Assembly (NCBI GenBank): GCA_965365445.1
Contig: CBDUBS010000174.1
Coordinates: 1 to 7,636, forward strand
DNA: 7,636 bases
Source of the DNA: CBDUBS01 sp965365445
GTDB taxonomy: Bacteria > Bacteroidota > Rhodothermia > Rhodothermales > DASSAV01
Direction: 5' to 3'
The notes below the pieces were generated by a model that saw only the letters and a list, made by a program, of their open reading frames with translations, had not been told where the DNA came from and searched no databases. Positions 4,609 to 7,636 of this stretch are shown piece after piece. How positions within the stretch are numbered: position 1 is the first letter of the stretch; each line of letters starts with the position of its first letter. The position numbers and the translations under genes were made by a program.

Positions 4609-6729
4609 TCATTCATCTTCAACCGCTTCCGCTTCGGCCACTACTTTATCCTGTGCGTGCCTCGGCATGGCTTCGTAATGGTTGAACCGGGCCAGATGCA
4701 ACCCGCGGCCCTGCGTGATGGAACGCAGGGCTGTGGAGTAGCGGTACAGCTCCGATTCCGGCGCCTGCGCCACGATTTTCTGGAACGGCCCTTCCGCCTC
4801 GATGCCCTGTATGCGGGCGCGTCGCGTGTTCAGGTCGCCCATTACGTCGCCGGTGAAATCGCCCGGCACGAGCACCTCCAGATCGTAGATCGGCTCCAGC
4901 AGGGCCGGTTGCGCCTTTCGGAAAGCGTCGCGGAAGCACATACGCGCCGCCGTCTTGAACGCGTTTTCGTTCGAGTCCACCGGGTGCATTCCCCCGTCGA
5001 ATACGACCACGCGAACGTCGCCCACCGGATAGCCGGCAATCGGCCCGTTCTGCGTGGCTTCCATCACGCCCTTCTGGATGGCCCCGAAGAAGCGCCGCAT
5101 GTCGATCACCCCGCCCACGATAGCGTCGATGAACTCCACTTTGGAGCCCCAGGGGGTTTCCTGAACCTGCGTGCCGCGCACGGTAATATCCGCCGGCGGG
5201 GCGAACTCGCCGTTGATCGGCTCCACCATGATGGATATGTCCGCAAACTGCCCCGCGCCGCCCGTCTGCTTCTTGTGCCGGTACGAGGACCGGGATTGGG
5301 TTTGCACGGTCTCGCGGTAGGCTACTTTCGGCTTGTCGTATTCCACCTCCACCCCGTACCGGTTGCGCAGGCGGAAACGAGCGATTTCCAGGTGAACTTC
5401 CCCCTGTCCGCCCAGCACCATCTGCTTCAGGTGCTGATCGTGTACGAGCTGCAGGGCCGGGTCCTCCTCGGCGAGCTGGTGCAGGCCCTGCGCCAGCTTG
5501 TCCTCCTCTCCCTCTTTCGACGCCCGGATGGCTACCGTGTACCGCGGCGCAGGAAACTCGATGGGCGGGATGACGACCTGGCTTCCTTTATTCCGCAGCG
5601 TGTTGTTCGTATGGGTATTCTTGAGCTTGACCAGCGCCCCGAGGTCGCCGGCGTACATGCGCTCCACGCTGTCGCGGTTGCGCCCGTTGATGCTGAACAA
5701 CTGCCCCAGGCGCTCCACCGCGCCGGTCTGCGCGTTCTCCAGGTCCATGCCGGGGGCCAGCGATCCGGAAAAAATGCGGAAGAACGAATAGTCTCCGACG
5801 TGCTGCTCCGCCATCGTGCGGTAGGTGAATGCCACGGGTTCCCCGTCGGCGTTGGCGGGCAGCGCTTTTCCCGACACGGTCTGCACCGGCGGCAGCTCGG
5901 TGGGGGAGGGGCACACCGCTACGAAAAAGTTCAGCAGCCGGGCTACACCGGTCGTCTCGGCGGCGCTCGTCAGGAAAATGGGAAATAACTGGCGTTTGAG
6001 GACGGCGTTGTGGAGGCCCGCCCGCATTTCGTCCTCCGTAAGCGACCCTTTCTCGAAGTACAACTCCATCAGGCTCTCGTCGTTCTCGGCGATGTTCTCG
6101 ACGAGCTCGTTGTGCAGCCGCTCGGCTTCTTCCTGATAATCCGCCCCGATGTCCGCCGCTTCCGGCTCCGCCTTGCCCGGCGTAAACGTGAGCTGCTTCA
6201 TGATGAGCACATCGATGATGGAGCGCTCGTTGGGGCCGGGGATCTGAACGACCGTGGCGCCCCGCCCGAAACTTTCCCGAATCTGGCTCTGGACGGCCCG
6301 GATATCCGCATCGACTTTTTCGATGTGGTTGATGACGAAAATCGCCGGCTTCTGCGATTTGTTCGTATTGGCCCAGGCAACCTCCGTGCCCACCTGCACC
6401 CCTTCACCGGCGTTGATCACGAACACCGCCGTATCGGCAACCTTCAACGACGATATGACCTCACCCACGAAGTCCGGGTAGCCGGGCGTGTCGATGATGT
6501 TGATTTTGTGGCCTTTCCATTCGGTGTGCAGCAACGAGCTGAACACCGACATCTGCCGTTCCACCTCGCTCGGATGGTAATCGCTCACCGTACTGCCTTC
6601 TTCTATGGAGCCCATGCGCTTCAGCGTACCGCCGACGAACAGCATGGACTCGGCAAGCATGGTTTTGCCGCCGCCCTGGTGCCCTACAAGTGCCACGTTG
6701 CGTATGTGGCCGGAATCGAAAACATTCAT
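4609..6729 (-). CDS. EF-G-like translational GTPase (EF-G2 type paralogue)
   Basis: A 706-residue full-length EF-G-family protein: GTPase domain with G' insert (1-285), domain II (about 295-385), III (395-468, with GQGEVHLE), IV (470-600) and V (608-690). The P-loop is GHQGGGKT (16-23). GTPase motifs depart from housekeeping EF-G: switch I reads ERQMSV (57-62) instead of ERGITI, so Ser61 replaces the Mg-binding Thr; switch II is DTPGYPDF (80-87), with Tyr84 in place of the catalytic His; the guanine motif is NHIE (134-137) instead of NKxD. Domain IV keeps the GGxGQF segment (490-495) and a tip-loop His (H582, MHPVDS). Related EF-G-like paralogues usually coexist with a true fusA and their roles vary or are unknown, so I give no symbol. 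The start at 6729 has a good GAGGTG site (6737-6742). The C-terminal tail (AEAEAVEDE) is acidic. Confidence 0.93.
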   Translation of the reverse strand: MNVFDSGHIRNVALVGHQGGGKTMLAESMLFVGGTLKRMGSIEEGSTVSDYHPSEVERQMSVFSSLLHTEWKGHKINIIDTPGYPDFVGEVISSLKVADTAVFVINAGEGVQVGTEVAWANTNKSQKPAIFVINHIEKVDADIRAVQSQIRESFGRGATVVQIPGPNERSIIDVLIMKQLTFTPGKAEPEAADIGADYQEEAERLHNELVENIAENDESLMELYFEKGSLTEDEMRAGLHNAVLKRQLFPIFLTSAAETTGVARLLNFFVAVCPSPTELPPVQTVSGKALPANADGEPVAFTYRTMAEQHVGDYSFFRIFSGSLAPGMDLENAQTGAVERLGQLFSINGRNRDSVERMYAGDLGALVKLKNTHTNNTLRNKGSQVVIPPIEFPAPRYTVAIRASKEGEEDKLAQGLHQLAEEDPALQLVHDQHLKQMVLGGQGEVHLEIARFRLRNRYGVEVEYDKPKVAYRETVQTQSRSSYRHKKQTGGAGQFADISIMVEPINGEFAPPADITVRGTQVQETPWGSKVEFIDAIVGGVIDMRRFFGAIQKGVMEATQNGPIAGYPVGDVRVVVFDGGMHPVDSNENAFKTAARMCFRDAFRKAQPALLEPIYDLEVLVPGDFTGDVMGDLNTRRARIQGIEAEGPFQKIVAQAPESELYRYSTALRSITQGRGLHLARFNHYEAMPRHAQDKVVAEAEAVEDE

Positions 6730-6852
6730 AGACCTGCACCTCGTTTATGATCACCTGGACTGATTCACGGAAGCCCTTTTACTTCCACCCGCTTACCCCG
6801 GCATTGGCCGCGCCGAAAGAGCACATCCGACCGGCCCGCCCGTATCGCCAAC

Positions 6853-6877
6853 GGGGCCGTTGCCTGTACCCGGCCCC
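6853..6877 (-). other. Hairpin in the EF-G-like 5' leader
   Basis: GGGGCCG (6853-6859) and CGGCCCC (6871-6877) form a 7-bp stem with an 11-nt loop, about 20 nt after the predicted transcription start. No known riboswitch or ribosomal-protein leader pattern was recognised. It may stabilise the transcript or attenuate it. Confidence 0.35.
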
Positions 6878-6901
6878 TTACTTCGAGGGTAAAGCACGGT
6901 T

Positions 6902-6929
6902 AAGATACATTCTCAACGGGATTTGTCAA
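6902..6929 (-). promoter_or_regulatory. Sigma70-type promoter for the EF-G-like gene
   Basis: On the minus strand a consensus -35 TTGACA (6924-6929) is followed after 16 bp by TATCTT (6902-6907), a fair -10. Transcription would start near 6895 and give an untranslated leader of about 165 nt before the ATG at 6729. It is the best promoter match in the window. Confidence 0.65.
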
Positions 6930-6969
6930 GGAGAAACGGGGCCAACGACCGGTGCTTCCGAGCCGATTT

Positions 6970-7040
6970 CAGCCGTTTTCGTGGCATATCAATATACCAT
7001 CGGTTAGCTTTACGCCGGAAATACAGAAACCCCGCCCCTC
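6970..7040 (+). promoter_or_regulatory. Probable tsaB promoter region
   Basis: A locally AT-rich stretch (about 6976-7013) lies 30-60 bp ahead of tsaB. It contains TATACC (6993-6998), a possible -10, and TAGCTTTA (7005-7012), close to the Bacteroidota TAnnTTTG -7 element, but neither has a convincing partner upstream. The tsaB ATG has no clear Shine-Dalgarno (the bases before it are cccgcccctc). Which element is used cannot be decided from sequence alone. Confidence 0.35.
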
Positions 7041-7636
7041 ATGATCCTCGGTATCGAAACGGCAACCGATGTGTGCAGTGTAGCCCTGCTGCACGACGAC
7101 GCGCTGCTTGCGGAAATCAACCTGTTCCGGCCCCGGGCGCACGCGGAAAACCTGGCGCCCATGGTGCAGGACGTACTCCGGTACGGACAGGCGGATGCGG
7201 CGGCGCTCCGGGCGGTGGCCGTATCGAAAGGTCCGGGCTCGTATACGGGGCTGCGCATAGGGGTGGCTACCGCCAAAGGACTGGCCTTTGCCACCGGGGC
7301 CGCCCTGATCGGGGTGCCCTCGCTGGAGGCGCTGGCGGCGTCGGCCGCCCACCGGGCCTCTCCCGGCGACTGGATCGGGGCGGCGTTCCACTCCCGGCGG
7401 AACGAGATCTATGCCGGGCTATTCCGGATAGGCGCCGATGGGCTGCCCGAAATGAACGCGCCTGTGGCCACGTACCATACCGACGAAGCCCTCCCCGGCG
7501 GCTTGATCGAGGGAATGGAGGAGGTCACGGTGTGCGGGGAAGCATCGGCGGCCTTCGCAACGATGCTGGAGGGTTCGGGCGTGAAGGTCCGCACGCTCGG
7601 TCCGGCGGACGTGTTTCCTCGCGCCGCCTCGGTAGC
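7041..7636 (+). CDS. tsaB: tRNA threonylcarbamoyladenosine biosynthesis protein TsaB, 5' part
   Basis: 198 codons are present and the frame is still open at the window edge; TsaB proteins usually run about 220-240 residues, so most of the gene is here. TsaB is a non-catalytic ASKHA-fold partner of TsaD that, with TsaE, helps transfer threonylcarbamoyl to A37 of ANN-decoding tRNAs (t6A), in the cytosol. Diagnostic parts are the N-terminal GIETATDVCSVALL (4-17), HAENLAPMV (34-42), the signature SKGPGSYTGLRIGVATAKGLA (62-82) followed by IGVPSLEALA, and the strand SRRNEIYAG (118-126). Relatives usually read DARRGEVY at the last site; the Asp position is His here (AFHSRR). The ATG at 7041 begins exactly at the conserved first strand. 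It is divergent from the EF-G-like gene, and both act in translation. Downstream genes are outside the window. Confidence 0.93.
   Translation, partial: MILGIETATDVCSVALLHDDALLAEINLFRPRAHAENLAPMVQDVLRYGQADAAALRAVAVSKGPGSYTGLRIGVATAKGLAFATGAALIGVPSLEALAASAAHRASPGDWIGAAFHSRRNEIYAGLFRIGADGLPEMNAPVATYHTDEALPGGLIEGMEEVTVCGEASAAFATMLEGSGVKVRTLGPADVFPRAASV

Noticed and set aside
4657..5988. 443-residue open frame on the plus strand opposite the EF-G-like gene
   Set aside because: It is a long antisense shadow caused by GC-rich codon use. The opposite strand encodes a full EF-G with all domains, and the antisense translation has no recognisable motif.
6010..6750. 246-residue plus-strand frame opposite the EF-G GTPase domain
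   Set aside because: It is also an antisense shadow, with His/Arg/Val-rich composition and no domain.

Overview
The window is chromosomal DNA from a GC-rich bacterium (roughly 60% GC by eye), with compact genes and sigma70-like promoters. No gene fixes the phylum. A diverged EF-G paralogue, mixed strong and weak Shine-Dalgarno sites, and an H-NS-type protein beside a HipA-like kinase/DUF3037 pair would fit an uncultured marine or sponge-associated lineage, perhaps near Rhodothermota/Bacteroidota. That placement is a weak guess.

Layout, left to right. Positions 1-190 are intergenic and carry one copy of a palindromic 53-bp repeat. Positions 191-979 (minus) encode a short-chain dehydrogenase/reductase. 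Positions 980-1764 are a long gene-free stretch with two more copies of the repeat in the opposite orientation, scattered repeat-end fragments, and an AT-rich promoter for the next gene. Positions 1765-2073 (plus) encode an H-NS-family nucleoid protein. Positions 2243-3480 (plus) hold a tightly coupled pair, a HipA-like kinase and a DUF3037 protein, overlapping by ATGA. Positions 3584-4036 (plus) encode an exported thioredoxin-fold protein without its active-site cysteines. Positions 4131-4355 (plus) encode a 74-residue membrane protein. A strong bidirectional terminator (4556-4591) separates this plus-strand series from a convergent EF-G-like GTPase (4609-6729, minus). A 311-bp divergent promoter region follows, then the 5' part of tsaB (7041 to the window edge, plus).

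TsaB (t6A tRNA modification) and the EF-G-like protein are translation-related and divergently transcribed. The most accessory-looking part is 1-3480: repeats, a nucleoid silencer-type protein, and a kinase/DUF3037 module of unknown purpose. The module lacks a HipB-like antitoxin gene and the HipA N-terminal subdomain, so it is not a classical hipBA locus. The strongest leads are this module, the H-NS gene whose promoter is flanked by an exact 13-bp inverted repeat, the altered GTPase motifs of the EF-G paralogue, and the hairpin repeat family.
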